A DNA stretch of 64,000 nt from Glaesserella sp041814905 (GCF_041814905.1 NZ_JBGXYA010000036.1:33306-97305); one strand, 5' to 3'. Positions 1-9,655 are shown, numbered from the stretch's first letter. Numbers and translations: made by a program. The notes: a model not told the origin generated them from the letters alone.

Positions 1-2
1 AA

Positions 3-296
3 ACGATTTTTGAAAACCGCTTTATGCACATTCCCGAATTAATTCGCATGGGCGCTAAAGCGGAAATTGAGGGCAACACCGCCATTTGCCACGGTGTTGA
101 ACAGCTTTCCGGCGCACAAGTGATGGCAACCGATTTACGCGCGTCCATCAGTCTTGTCCTTGCCGGCTGTATCGCAAACGGCGAAACCATTGTTGATCGT
201 ATTTATCACATCGACCGCGGTTATGAAAATGTGGAATCCAAACTACAAAAATTAGGCGCACGTATCGAACGTTTCAACGAGCCGTTCAGTGAATAA
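3..296 (+). CDS. murA: UDP-N-acetylglucosamine 1-carboxyvinyltransferase, C-terminal part
   Basis: Last 97 residues of MurA, the cytosolic enzyme that transfers enolpyruvate from PEP to UDP-GlcNAc in the first committed step of peptidoglycan synthesis. The start lies outside the window. The reading frame is open from base 3 and shows the typical MurA C-terminal block, including TIFENRFMHIPEL, IRMGA, ATDLRAS and HIDRGYE, where the family contacts substrate and closes the active site. It stops at TAA (294-296) and is followed at once by a terminator. No internal defect is visible. Confidence 0.95.
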   Translation, partial: TIFENRFMHIPELIRMGAKAEIEGNTAICHGVEQLSGAQVMATDLRASISLVLAGCIANGETIVDRIYHIDRGYENVESKLQKLGARIERFNEPFSE

Positions 297-311
297 TTCC
301 ATCCTATCAAT

Positions 312-338
312 AAACAGCCCTCTGCGGGCTGTTTTTAT
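312..338 (+). terminator. Rho-independent terminator of murA
   Basis: Stem AAACAGCCC / GGGCTGTTT (312-320 with 326-334), loop TCTGC, followed on the plus strand by a T-rich tail. It lies 15 bases after the murA stop. Confidence 0.9.
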
Positions 339-350
339 TTTCCCCTTATT

Positions 351-427
351 ACAAGCGGTCTGTTACGGCAAAAAATTTGCAAATTTCGGCATAGTGGACA
401 AAATTTTTGTCGATTCAGACCGCTTGT
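351..427. repeat. Inverted pair of DNA-uptake signal sequences
   Basis: ACAAGCGGTC at 351-360 and its complement GACCGCTTGT at 418-427 face each other between the convergent murA and ugd genes. The 10-mer is the core of the Apl-type Pasteurellaceae uptake signal. As an inverted pair it can also form a hairpin that may help stop transcription of the minus-strand cluster ending at 445. The terminator role is inference. Confidence 0.85.
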
Positions 428-444
428 TGATTTTCTGAAACCGT

Positions 445-1614
445 TTATAGATCGCTACCTTTAATATCGCGGGTATAGACTTTTTTGATAACGTCTTCGA
501 TCTCTTCTGTTACACGATTTGCCACAATAATATCTGCTCTTCGCTTAAATTCTTCCAAATCATTGATCACCGGTGAATTGAAAAATGTTTTTTCTTGATA
601 TTCAGGTTCATAAATAATTACTGGAATGCCTTTGGCTTTAATCCGTTTCATCACGCCTTGAATACTCGAACTACGGAAATTATCCGAGCCTGATTTCATT
701 GTGAGACGATATACACCAACAACAAAAGGATTTCTTTTCAAAATATCATCGGCAATAAAATCCTTACGGGTCGTATTCGACTGTACAATGGCACTGATTA
801 AATTTTGTGGAATATTTTCATAGTTCGCTAGCAATTGTCTAGTGTCTTTCGGTAAGCAGTAACCGCCATAACCAAAAGACGGATTATTGTAATGCGAGCC
901 AATACGTGGATCTGCTGATACCCCATCAATAATATGGTTGGTATCTAAGTTGTATGTTGCAGCAAAAGAGTCCAACTCGTTAAAAAATGCGACGCGCAAT
1001 GCCAAATAAGTATTAGCAAACAGCTTGATCGACTCAGCTTCTGTCGGATTGGTTAAAATAATTCGAGCATTTGGTTTCAAACTACAGTCCCTTAAAGTAT
1101 GAGCAAATTTTGCTGCCGCTTCATGAGTATCCCCCACAACGATACGTGAAGGATGCAAATTATCATACAACGCCTTACTTTCGCGCAGGAATTCCGGTGA
1201 AAATATAATGCGTTCGGTATTGAACTGCTTACGCATTTTTTGAGTAAAACCGACAGGAATCGTCGATTTAATAATCAGATATGCTTGCGAATTCTGTTCA
1301 GTTGCAGCTCTTAACACGGATTCTACCGAATTAGTATTAAAATAATTGGTGATCGGATCATAATCCGTCGGTGTCGCAATAATGACATACTCTGCTCCGA
1401 TATAAGCTTCCGATGCATCAATCGTTGCGTGTAAATCCAGCTTTTTAGTCGCTAAATATTCGCTGATTTCGTTATCTTGAAGAGGTGAAATCTTATTATT
1501 AATCATATTGACTTTTTCTAAACTTATATCTAATAAGGTCACTTCATGTTGTTGTGCCAATAAAATTGCATTGGAAATACCTACATAACCGGCACCTACC
1601 ACTGTAATTTTCAT
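445..1614 (-). CDS. ugd: UDP-glucose 6-dehydrogenase
   Basis: 389 residues, the size of enteric Ugd. The enzyme oxidises UDP-glucose to UDP-glucuronate with two NAD+. The N-terminus carries the NAD-binding motif VGAGYVG (residues 6-12), the middle has SPEFLRES (139-146), and the catalytic cysteine is C253 in GYGGYCLPKD. It is the last gene of a six-gene minus-strand cluster, 55 bases after the double kinase-like gene, so its product probably supplies UDP-GlcA (or a derived pentose) to the glycosyltransferases upstream. Orthologues serve capsule or colanic acid synthesis in other bacteria. The exact polymer here is unknown. Relatives such as UDP-ManNAc dehydrogenase are less likely given the length and motifs. 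Confidence 0.92.
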   Translation of the reverse strand: MKITVVGAGYVGISNAILLAQQHEVTLLDISLEKVNMINNKISPLQDNEISEYLATKKLDLHATIDASEAYIGAEYVIIATPTDYDPITNYFNTNSVESVLRAATEQNSQAYLIIKSTIPVGFTQKMRKQFNTERIIFSPEFLRESKALYDNLHPSRIVVGDTHEAAAKFAHTLRDCSLKPNARIILTNPTEAESIKLFANTYLALRVAFFNELDSFAATYNLDTNHIIDGVSADPRIGSHYNNPSFGYGGYCLPKDTRQLLANYENIPQNLISAIVQSNTTRKDFIADDILKRNPFVVGVYRLTMKSGSDNFRSSSIQGVMKRIKAKGIPVIIYEPEYQEKTFFNSPVINDLEEFKRRADIIVANRVTEEIEDVIKKVYTRDIKGSDL

Positions 1615-1669
1615 ACATTTCCTCTCGTATTACATTGGGATATTGGATGTTTAACTTAAAAAATACGTT

Positions 1670-3970
1670 TTATTGAGTTAGCCCTAATCTTTGTTCACAC
1701 AATGCAATTAAACTCTCCGTTGTATGACGGCGATCATTAAACTGTGTGCTGATAAAGATATGACGGGCTAATGACAGTGTGATAAACACCTCAATATCGT
1801 ACTGAGTGACGCCATCTGCTGCTAAAAAACGCCGAACAAAGGCATTTTGATGTTTTTCCAATGCAGCAATATCGCCATATCGGCGAAGAGCAAACTCTTG
1901 AATATGGGCAAGATAGTTCCCGGCATCAAGAGCCGGCACACCTTGACAGAACAGATCTAAGTCAAGTAAAACCATACAACCGGGCTGTCCGTCGCATTCC
2001 AAAACCTGATCCTGATAAAAATCTCGGTGTACCGAAACCAATGGTATTGGTGGTAAGCTTTGCGCTAAACATTCGCAGCTGCTTAATATCACTGCGATAC
2101 GCTCCTTCCATTGAGGCAGCAAGGATTGTGCTTGATTCAGACGATCACGAAGAATTTGCATTTCATGTTCGGCGGTCCAAATCGGCAAGCCTTGTTGTTG
2201 CGCAACGTTACTCTGATGTAAGGTAATCAAAGCATTGGCAACTGCTTCACCTAAAAAAGCTAAACGTTGATTTTCAGGAAATAGTAATTCGCCAATATTC
2301 CATCCGCTTACCCGACGTTGTAACCACATATGTTGCTCATTTAATACACCTAAAGGTTGTGACACACAAATGGGGGCATTATGGTTAAAACCAGCATTCC
2401 ATAAGGCTTGTTGAACAAGGTAGGAACGTTTATCCAGGCCTTTACTACGATATTTGCCAATGACACCGATTTTTCCTTGCTTACCATTAATCACGTAGTC
2501 AATCAATGCACGACGGTGAGTTTTGTAACGCCTTAGTTTTATGCTTTCTAATTCACCGTGTTCCGTTTCCGGTAACGCTCTCATCAGTAGCTGTTGCATT
2601 TCGTCACGATCCAGAAAAGTCGATAACAACGGATCGGCGGAAAAATCTTGGATAGTTTCAGTGATAATCTCGGACTGTACTGTGACTTTCGCAATAACTT
2701 GTTCAACTCGTTGAAGTAATTGTAAGCTATATTGATCCCACATAGCTCCGCGTTTACGAAACGGCTCAGCCGCTAAACGCAGCATCGCTGAAGCAACAAA
2801 GAAATCTAAACCGTCTAAACTGCACGCAGTCTCTTGCTGGTATGCGGTTAAAAATGTTTGTAACAGTTCATCAGCTTGCCAACGAGCAAGGACTCCTTCA
2901 ATGACTTGCAACTCCAATCGGGCTTGAAAAGTTGCTAAATCTAATAACGGGTTACCATTTGCCGCACGATCCCAATCTAATATCGCCAATTTGCATTCTG
3001 TCTGCTTTGATTGATTTAACACTATCTGGTCTAACGAAAAATCTCCGTGAATCAGAGTAAATTGTTCCGACTGAGCGTTGATATGCTGAGTAACTCGCTC
3101 GGTTAAGGAATCAAACCATGCTGAATATTGTGGCAAAATATGTCTGAAGGTTTCCGATACACCTTGTATCGATTTAATTTCATGTTGATGTTTATATTCA
3201 ATTGGATGTCGATAGCTCGTACCATGTATAGAAGCAAGTAGTTTTGCCACTTCAGCAATAATATCTTTAGAAGGCAAAATACCGTCTTCCGGGCACAAAC
3301 TTATTCCCTGTTGCCAATTGGTGACTAAAGTACAGTGTGCGCCGTCTGTATTCAATAATTTAATACTCCCTTGCGCAGCACCGAATGTCGCTCCCGTTAG
3401 TACTTTTCCGAAGTCCTTCGGATTAATACAGCGAATAACCGCTAAAGCGTTTTTTCCTTGACGAATACATGCCACTAGCCTGCGTTCAGGTTTATAGCGC
3501 AGGATGTCAATCTCAAATTCTCCATTTTCTATTTCGGAAAACCCGCTCCGAGCCAACAAACGTTGGCGAGCTTTAGCATCGACCAACCAACCTAAATGGC
3601 GAATACCTCGATCATAAGCCGGATGTAAAAACATAATATTTAGTTCAAAGATCGCCAAAGGTGCATTCGGATCTTTTTCTTGGATCAATTTTTGTCGTTG
3701 CGGGTGATTCCATGACTCTTCAAAACGAGCTTTTGTCAAGGCTTTAACGAAATAGTAGCTGGCTTTACCCTCACTAAATTCCACTTTTACTGTGCAAGCA
3801 CAACTATTGCCGGGTTTGTAGCGTAAATATTGCACTTCAGCATTCAGCGCATGTTTCAATTGAGGAATTTGCTGAATTTTTTCTAGTAATAATTCTCTGT
3901 CTAGAAGCACAACTAAGCCGGGTAACCTCAAATCTCTTGCAATCATCTGTTTATCTGCATTTATAAGCAT
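1670..3970 (-). CDS. Tandem APH/choline-kinase-like phosphotransferase, two domains
   Basis: 766 residues with two kinase-like lobes of the aminoglycoside phosphotransferase fold in one chain. The first has LIHGDFSLDQIVLN (HGD at 308-310) and LDWD (331-334). The second has SVHRDFYQDQVLE (HRD at 648-650) and LDLD (669-672). In both loops the usual Asn after the catalytic Asp is Gln, a variant seen in a subgroup of APH-like proteins linked to polysaccharide loci. Substrate unknown; a sugar, lipid or polyol kinase role in the surrounding glycan cluster is inference. The ATG at 3970 is the first good start, though its ribosome site is weak. Antibiotic resistance is unlikely because of the size and context. 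Confidence 0.75.
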   Translation of the reverse strand: MLINADKQMIARDLRLPGLVVLLDRELLLEKIQQIPQLKHALNAEVQYLRYKPGNSCACTVKVEFSEGKASYYFVKALTKARFEESWNHPQRQKLIQEKDPNAPLAIFELNIMFLHPAYDRGIRHLGWLVDAKARQRLLARSGFSEIENGEFEIDILRYKPERRLVACIRQGKNALAVIRCINPKDFGKVLTGATFGAAQGSIKLLNTDGAHCTLVTNWQQGISLCPEDGILPSKDIIAEVAKLLASIHGTSYRHPIEYKHQHEIKSIQGVSETFRHILPQYSAWFDSLTERVTQHINAQSEQFTLIHGDFSLDQIVLNQSKQTECKLAILDWDRAANGNPLLDLATFQARLELQVIEGVLARWQADELLQTFLTAYQQETACSLDGLDFFVASAMLRLAAEPFRKRGAMWDQYSLQLLQRVEQVIAKVTVQSEIITETIQDFSADPLLSTFLDRDEMQQLLMRALPETEHGELESIKLRRYKTHRRALIDYVINGKQGKIGVIGKYRSKGLDKRSYLVQQALWNAGFNHNAPICVSQPLGVLNEQHMWLQRRVSGWNIGELLFPENQRLAFLGEAVANALITLHQSNVAQQQGLPIWTAEHEMQILRDRLNQAQSLLPQWKERIAVILSSCECLAQSLPPIPLVSVHRDFYQDQVLECDGQPGCMVLLDLDLFCQGVPALDAGNYLAHIQEFALRRYGDIAALEKHQNAFVRRFLAADGVTQYDIEVFITLSLARHIFISTQFNDRRHTTESLIALCEQRLGLTQ

Positions 3971-4011
3971 AATTTCTAATACCTATTCCTGTTGATAGAC
4001 CAATATAGTAG

Positions 4012-5877
4012 TTAAACAACCTGAGTGGCTACTTGCATTTTCCACCAATGAGCATAATTACCGTTTTTTGCTAATAACTCTTTATGGTTGCCATGTTCGA
4101 CTACGACTCCATCATCAACAAAAAGAATTCGATCGGTTTGTGCCGCAAAGGCTAAATCATGGGTAATCATGATTGTTGTGCGTCCTTTCATTAGTTCATG
4201 GAGAGCATTAATCACATAACTTTCACTCTCTTTATCTAAACCGACCGTCGGTTCATCTAAAATAAGAATCGCACTTTGATTAATAGCAGCTCGAGCAATC
4301 GAAATTCTCTGACGTTGACCACCGGAAAGTGTCCCTCCTCGTTCGCTCAATATCGTGTCATAACCTTCAGGTAATGCCACAATAAAATCATGAGCTTTTG
4401 CTAATTTAGCCGCTTCAATAATCTGCTCATCTGTCACTTGTTCAAAGTTATTGGCTGCGCCTAATGCGATATTTTCACGGATACTTAGTCCAAACAGTAA
4501 ATTATCTTGCGGAACCATTGCAACCTGCTTACGCACACTAGCAATGGTAAAATCACAAATGTCATGTCCATCAATACGTATCGTTCCATTATTGGTTTCA
4601 TATAGCCTTAATAATAAACTAGTAATTGTAGTTTTCCCGGCTCCTGATGGACCAACAATTGCAACACTCTCACCTGCTTCAATCTGGAAGTGAATATCTT
4701 TGAGTACTGGCATTGGATTTTCAGAAATTTCGGTATAACCAAAACTGACATGTTCAAAATTGATTCTTCCTACAACATTTGTTAGTTCCTTAGCATCCGG
4801 TTTATCTTGGATTTCAGGCACTTGATCTAGCAGATCAACAACTCTCTCTCCTGCTGCCAATGCCTTAGAAAGCCGCCCCGTATATTTGGCATATTCACGT
4901 ACTGGTCGAAAAGAATTATTCAAATAAGAGACGAAAATAAGCAAATCTCCCGGAGACATTTTGCCGGCTAATACCGAATAAGCACCTTGTAATAATACAA
5001 GTGCAGAAACAATAGCAACCAGCACATCAACTCGGCGTTCCAAACCTGCTGCTAAACGCTTAGATTTCACATCTTGCTGGCGACTTTTTGCATTGTCTCC
5101 GGCAAAACTACGGACCGTTTCATCTTCTAAAGAAAGCGATTGCACAGTACGAATAGAACTCATATATTCTGCTGCTTTAGAAGCTAAAGCCCCTTCCTGT
5201 TTACGCTGTGCTCGGCTTGCTTCGTGAATACGTTTACCCGTTCGATTAGTTGTCCACCACATAATCGGTAATGAAGCAATAGCTAATAATGTTAACTGCC
5301 AATTGATATAGAGCATCACACCAAACATACCGACTAAAATAAAGACATTGGCCAACATTGGCATCAATGCAGTAACAACAGCCTCACGTAACATACCAAT
5401 ATCGTTAATCAAACGCATCGTCAGGTCACCAGTTTTTGCCTGAGAATGGAATTTCAATGAAAGGCGCTGGAGATGAATAAATAAATTACTGCGAACATGA
5501 CTCAACATACGGCTACCGGCTAACGCTAAACCTACAGTACTAAAAAAGCTTGCTCCCGCCATTAATAAGGCAATAACAACTACCGCAGCTGCACATCCCC
5601 ATAATAAATAGGTAGAATCTATTCCTACCAGTAATGAATCAATAATCCCCCCATGGGCTTTAACCTCTTTAGTCGAACTAATATCACTAGTATTCACAGC
5701 ATCCAATAGCACATAATCGACAACAAAAGCTAATGGTAAAGGTTTTAGTAAACGCATTGCGGTGGCGAGTAATAAGGCACACAAAGCACCGATGATCAGC
5801 ATACGTTCCGGACGGATATAATCTTTAAATCGATAAGCGACCGCCCACCAAGCATTCCCGCTTTTCTTTTTATTCAT
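4012..5877 (-). CDS. ABC transporter half-molecule, permease fused to ATPase (MsbA-like exporter)
   Basis: 621 residues. The N-terminal membrane domain has about six hydrophobic helices (roughly 24-56, 92-118, 165-190, 192-208, 284-305 and a weaker one near 310). The C-terminal ATPase domain has Walker A GPSGAGKT (409-416), signature LSGGQ (517-521), Walker B ILILDEP (537-543) and an H-loop histidine near 573. This is the architecture of homodimeric exporters of lipid-linked sugars, peptides or drugs. It sits between glycosyltransferases and the double kinase-like gene, 11 bases after the glycosyltransferase stop, which points to export of the glycan or glycolipid made by the cluster. True MsbA is unlikely because the gene is not next to lpxK. 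Confidence 0.85.
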   Translation of the reverse strand: MNKKKSGNAWWAVAYRFKDYIRPERMLIIGALCALLLATAMRLLKPLPLAFVVDYVLLDAVNTSDISSTKEVKAHGGIIDSLLVGIDSTYLLWGCAAAVVVIALLMAGASFFSTVGLALAGSRMLSHVRSNLFIHLQRLSLKFHSQAKTGDLTMRLINDIGMLREAVVTALMPMLANVFILVGMFGVMLYINWQLTLLAIASLPIMWWTTNRTGKRIHEASRAQRKQEGALASKAAEYMSSIRTVQSLSLEDETVRSFAGDNAKSRQQDVKSKRLAAGLERRVDVLVAIVSALVLLQGAYSVLAGKMSPGDLLIFVSYLNNSFRPVREYAKYTGRLSKALAAGERVVDLLDQVPEIQDKPDAKELTNVVGRINFEHVSFGYTEISENPMPVLKDIHFQIEAGESVAIVGPSGAGKTTITSLLLRLYETNNGTIRIDGHDICDFTIASVRKQVAMVPQDNLLFGLSIRENIALGAANNFEQVTDEQIIEAAKLAKAHDFIVALPEGYDTILSERGGTLSGGQRQRISIARAAINQSAILILDEPTVGLDKESESYVINALHELMKGRTTIMITHDLAFAAQTDRILFVDDGVVVEHGNHKELLAKNGNYAHWWKMQVATQVV

Positions 5878-5888
5878 GTATTCCTCGC

Positions 5889-7067
5889 TTAGCTAACTCT
5901 GCAAGAACATGCGATATCCAGAATACGATCTACCACGGCTAACCAACTGTGGTGTTGTTCTGCAGTTAAGCGAGCTGCAGCCCCTAAACGTTGGGCTTCA
6001 AGAGGATTATCAAATAAAGTTGCAATCGCATCAGCCATTTTTGAAGGATTTTCAGCTTCAACTAATAAACCATTATGATTGTGCTCTACTACACTATCTA
6101 AATGTCCCACATTAGTAGCAATAACAGGTATACCTGCTGCCATATATTCATAAATTTTTAATGGCGAAAAATAAAACTTCTCCATATTCGGATAAGGGGC
6201 AACGGCAACATCCATCTGACCAAGCCATTCGGGCACACTTTCTGGCTGCACAGCTCCAGTAAAATGGGCATAATCGGATAATCCTTGTCGTTTGATATCG
6301 TCATAAAGCGTTTGGTATTCAGGACCGTCCCCCACAATCAACAAGCGGACTTTATACCCTCGAGAACGTAATATCGACCAAGCATCAACTAAAATTGAAA
6401 CTCCGTGCCACGGTTTAAGTGTACCTAAAAAACCAACTGTCAATTCAGAATCTCTGCCTAATTGTGCTAACCTTAACGCATTTGTTGTGGCGGCAGGAAC
6501 AAAGCGTTCTAATGCAACTCCATTTGCTACCACATAGGTTTTACCAAGAGCTTTTTTAAAGCTATCTAAATAGTGTTGTACCCCCGGAGAAACAGCAATC
6601 ATTGCATTCGCTTTCGCAAACACTTCTTCTGCTACTGCTTGCGCCTCGTTCTCCAATGGCAACTCTCGGTGTTTTTTCTGCTCTTCAATTAACGGTGCAT
6701 TTACCTCTAACAAACCGACGCACCCGTGTTTTTTAGCAAAACGCATACCTGCATTACTCCATAGAGAATAACGCTCATACACTAAATCGAACGGGCCGTT
6801 TTTTTCCAACAACGCGATAACCTCGTCATTGGCAGCCAAAGCTGCACGAGCTCGCTCTTCCTTAGAAGTATTAGGTAGAGCATTCAAAGTATGAATTTTG
6901 ATATTTTTTAATTCTTCCGGCACATCACCATCTAAACGTTGAGCAAATAAAGTGACTTCTAATCCGCGTTTTAGCATCCCTTTAATCACTTCCTGTACAT
7001 GTACCGATGCACCTTTAGTTCCGAATACCGGAATACCCGGATCAGCACAAATATAAGCAACTCGCAT
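5889..7067 (-). CDS. Glycosyltransferase family 4 protein
   Basis: 392 residues with the two Rossmann-like halves of GT-B retaining glycosyltransferases. The N-terminal half holds the glycine-rich acceptor loop (GTKGASVHVQEV). The C-terminal half holds the donor-site motif FSPLKIYEYMAAGIPVIA with the two glutamates typical of GT4. A GTG at 7082 would extend the protein by five residues, but a GGGGAGG ribosome site (7073-7079) is correctly spaced only for the ATG at 7067, giving MRVAYICADPG. It follows another GT4 gene by 14 bases. It is probably a cytosolic enzyme that adds one sugar from a nucleotide-sugar donor; donor and acceptor cannot be read from the sequence. Confidence 0.85.
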   Translation of the reverse strand: MRVAYICADPGIPVFGTKGASVHVQEVIKGMLKRGLEVTLFAQRLDGDVPEELKNIKIHTLNALPNTSKEERARAALAANDEVIALLEKNGPFDLVYERYSLWSNAGMRFAKKHGCVGLLEVNAPLIEEQKKHRELPLENEAQAVAEEVFAKANAMIAVSPGVQHYLDSFKKALGKTYVVANGVALERFVPAATTNALRLAQLGRDSELTVGFLGTLKPWHGVSILVDAWSILRSRGYKVRLLIVGDGPEYQTLYDDIKRQGLSDYAHFTGAVQPESVPEWLGQMDVAVAPYPNMEKFYFSPLKIYEYMAAGIPVIATNVGHLDSVVEHNHNGLLVEAENPSKMADAIATLFDNPLEAQRLGAAARLTAEQHHSWLAVVDRILDIACSCRVS

Positions 7068-7081
7068 CATATCCCTCCCCA

Positions 7082-8311
7082 CTATTTAACATCCGTATTT
7101 ACAATGGCTTGTTTAAAAATTTCACGCAATAATGCTGAGTTGTTATCCTCATCATAATCACGTTCTATCAAAGCCCTTGCTTGTTGTGAAAGGTGTTTTC
7201 TCAACTCTTTATCATTTAATAATCGTTCGATTGCCTGAGCTAATGCTTCTGGATTCTGAGCTTCAATACATAATCCCGTTATACCGTCTTGCACTAATTC
7301 CGGAATACCCGCCACTTGTGTGGAAATAACCGGTGTTCCAAGTGCCATAGACTCCAGCAATACTGTCGGTAAACCATCTCGATCACCATCATCACTGATC
7401 ACACAAGGTGCAACCATCATACTGGCTTTAGTGACTAAATTAATAATTTCAGGCTGAGGCATCGGTCCTACCATTTTTACTATATCGCCAATATTCAATG
7501 TATCGATCTGTTCCTGTAATGACTCTCTCAAACCACCATCACCGACTAAAGTACAATACATATTCACTCCACGCTGTTTTAAAATAGCTAACGCATCGAG
7601 TAATACACAAAATCCTTTTTTCGGTACTAAACGTCCTACAGCTAAGATATGACGCTCTCTCGATTCCATCGAGTGATAAGGGAATTTACGTAAATCCATA
7701 CCATTGTAAATACGTACGGCTTTATCAGCGTCACTACCATATTGCTCACGTAAATAGGAGAGATTGTAATCAGAAACTGTGACTGTGGCCACTGCATCGT
7801 GCATTTTTAGCCCTAACTCTGTTGATTCCTTATATTGATAGTAAATATCCTTAGCGTGAGCTGTGAAGGTATAAGTTACCTCTGCAAAAATCGCTGCTTG
7901 TCTTGCTACTGTAGTTGCCTGTGTACCAAAATGTGCGTGAAGATGTTGAATACCTCGTTCTCTTACCGCCATTGCTAGCAATATGCTTTGAGCAATTTCG
8001 TGGATATTTCCTTTCGCTTCTGCAAGCTTAGTTGCAAAATTAGGTAATTCAACAAAAGCCTGTTGGAATAATTCCCATAAACTTTCCGTATTACGCTGTT
8101 TGTCAATTAGGCGGGTAACCGGTCCTCTAACCTGCGAAATACCGTCTTGGAAATGGGTTTCCATGACCGGACCAAGGGCAAAAATATCAATTTTTGTACC
8201 TGCGCGTTCATGCGCTAGGATTTCATTTACAACAAAGGTTTCTGAAAAACGCGGATAACGTTTAAGTACATAACCAATATAGAGTGGTGTCACATCTAAA
8301 TGTGTATTCAT
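7082..8311 (-). CDS. Glycosyltransferase family 4 protein (colanic-acid type)
   Basis: 409 residues. The start YVLKRYPRFSETFV is typical of GT4 enzymes of exopolysaccharide loci. Further motifs are LHAHFGT, FTAHAKDIY, VGRLVPKKGF and the donor-binding block LPTVLLESMALGTPVIS. A TTG at 8317 is in frame, but GGGAGG (8320-8325) is placed eight bases before the ATG at 8311, so the ATG is chosen. It is the second gene of the cluster, 35 bases after the first glycosyltransferase. It likely acts on a lipid-linked acceptor at the inner membrane; sugar specificity is unknown. Confidence 0.85.
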   Translation of the reverse strand: MNTHLDVTPLYIGYVLKRYPRFSETFVVNEILAHERAGTKIDIFALGPVMETHFQDGISQVRGPVTRLIDKQRNTESLWELFQQAFVELPNFATKLAEAKGNIHEIAQSILLAMAVRERGIQHLHAHFGTQATTVARQAAIFAEVTYTFTAHAKDIYYQYKESTELGLKMHDAVATVTVSDYNLSYLREQYGSDADKAVRIYNGMDLRKFPYHSMESRERHILAVGRLVPKKGFCVLLDALAILKQRGVNMYCTLVGDGGLRESLQEQIDTLNIGDIVKMVGPMPQPEIINLVTKASMMVAPCVISDDGDRDGLPTVLLESMALGTPVISTQVAGIPELVQDGITGLCIEAQNPEALAQAIERLLNDKELRKHLSQQARALIERDYDEDNNSALLREIFKQAIVNTDVK

Positions 8312-8346
8312 AACCAAGGCCTCCCTAACAATAAGTCGTTAACTAA

Positions 8347-9546
8347 TTAAATAGATGAGCTATTTTTAAAAATATGGAGAATTTGGTTCGCAACATTATC
8401 CAAACCATCAAAATCCAATACATCACGAGCATTAGAAAAAGATTTCGATGTTGCCATCCATTCGGTAAGTTTTTTAGGAGTTAATTCGTTCGGGTGCAAA
8501 CAATCAATAATTCCCATTTCCGCCAGACGTTCGGCACGAATAAGCTGCTCCGTTCTTGGAATAATTCGTGGAACAATTAATGCGGGCTTATAAAAAGATA
8601 AGATTTCAGTCGTAGTGTTATAGCCACCCATTGAAATGATACGCTCAGCATTCTGCATTAACTTCAGTGGCTCAGAGACAAAATCAATAACATGAATGTC
8701 ATCTCGTTGTTGTGCCATCTCATGGATCTCATCACGTTGTTCTTCTGGCATTAACGCACCACAAATCAACAATCCGTTCCAGCCATGAGGTAAAGTAGAT
8801 TGCATAAAGGCTTTAGCCAGTTGGAAACCGTCTTGCCCACCTCCCATCGCACAAAGCACATATGGTGATTCAATTTCGGTTAAAACCGAATCTACCCCAT
8901 GATGTTCAATCCGGCGAGCTTGATCTAAATAGCCGACATAACGAAGTTTAGTGCTAATTTCTGCATCAAATTCATATTCTTTAGTAAGCTCAAATAAACG
9001 AGGGTCTCCGTAAACCCAAATTTCGGAGAAGTAAAGACGGATAATTTCTATATTCTTCAATCGATTCCATTGATGTAATACCGCATCCGGTTCATCAATA
9101 ATATCGCGTAGGCCAAGAACAATATGTACGCCTTTTGCAGCCAAAACCGGCAAAATGCTGTCCAATTCATTCATGGCACCTCGTGGGACATTATCCACTA
9201 CAAAAACTGTCGGCTCAAAAGCATCCAACGCCGCACGGATAATTTGGCTACGGATATTAACCAAACGTTTTATATCGCTACCTAATGAACGAGGAATGTA
9301 GTTACCTTCCTTCGTTTTGAAATAGGTTGGCATCGTTACTGAATCAGCCCCTTTTGGTAGAGGGAAAGCCCCCGATTCACGGACTCCGGATAATAACAAC
9401 ACTTCCGCTTGAGGACAGGCTTCGAGTACCGATTGAGCAAGTAGCATATTACGACGAATATGCCCCAACCCCATGGTATCATGAGAATAGAATGCAATCC
9501 GTTGCTCCATTGATAATAAATTGCGATCTGTTAATGTATTTTTCAC
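8347..9546 (-). CDS. Predicted glycosyltransferase, MurG-like GT-B fold (COG4671 type)
   Basis: 399 residues. It begins with the pattern IAFYSHDTMGLGHIRRN, a glycine/histidine-rich acceptor loop seen in a family of predicted MurG-like transferases. The C-terminal half has MGGGQDGF and SMGGYNTTTEIL, equivalent to the UDP-sugar site of GT28 enzymes. The start is a GTG: AGGAAG lies seven bases upstream of it. It is the promoter-proximal gene of the cluster, reading away from the HxlR regulator. It is not MurG itself, which would lie in the cell-division cluster. Substrate unknown. Confidence 0.75.
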   Translation of the reverse strand: MKNTLTDRNLLSMEQRIAFYSHDTMGLGHIRRNMLLAQSVLEACPQAEVLLLSGVRESGAFPLPKGADSVTMPTYFKTKEGNYIPRSLGSDIKRLVNIRSQIIRAALDAFEPTVFVVDNVPRGAMNELDSILPVLAAKGVHIVLGLRDIIDEPDAVLHQWNRLKNIEIIRLYFSEIWVYGDPRLFELTKEYEFDAEISTKLRYVGYLDQARRIEHHGVDSVLTEIESPYVLCAMGGGQDGFQLAKAFMQSTLPHGWNGLLICGALMPEEQRDEIHEMAQQRDDIHVIDFVSEPLKLMQNAERIISMGGYNTTTEILSFYKPALIVPRIIPRTEQLIRAERLAEMGIIDCLHPNELTPKKLTEWMATSKSFSNARDVLDFDGLDNVANQILHIFKNSSSI

Positions 9547-9637
9547 GATAATTCTTCCTAAATTACTCGCACAGATTAGATGGATAAAAAATGTTCATAT
9601 CTATTTATCGTTTTTAATTTATTTCGCCGATAGACAA

Positions 9638-9655
9638 AACTAAAAATGTTTAGTT
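9638..9655. promoter_or_regulatory. Dyad in the leader of the glycan cluster
   Basis: Inverted repeat AACTAAA / TTTAGTT with a 4-base centre, about 90 bases upstream of the first glycosyltransferase start. It could be a protein-binding site or an RNA hairpin in the 5' leader. Function is inferred from position only. Confidence 0.4.

Noticed and set aside
1861..2226. 121-codon plus-strand frame inside the double kinase gene
   Set aside because: Antisense to a conserved domain and without a start signal.
4012..5877. Lipid A flippase MsbA itself
   Set aside because: No lpxK neighbour and the gene lies within a glycan cluster; only the architecture is shared.
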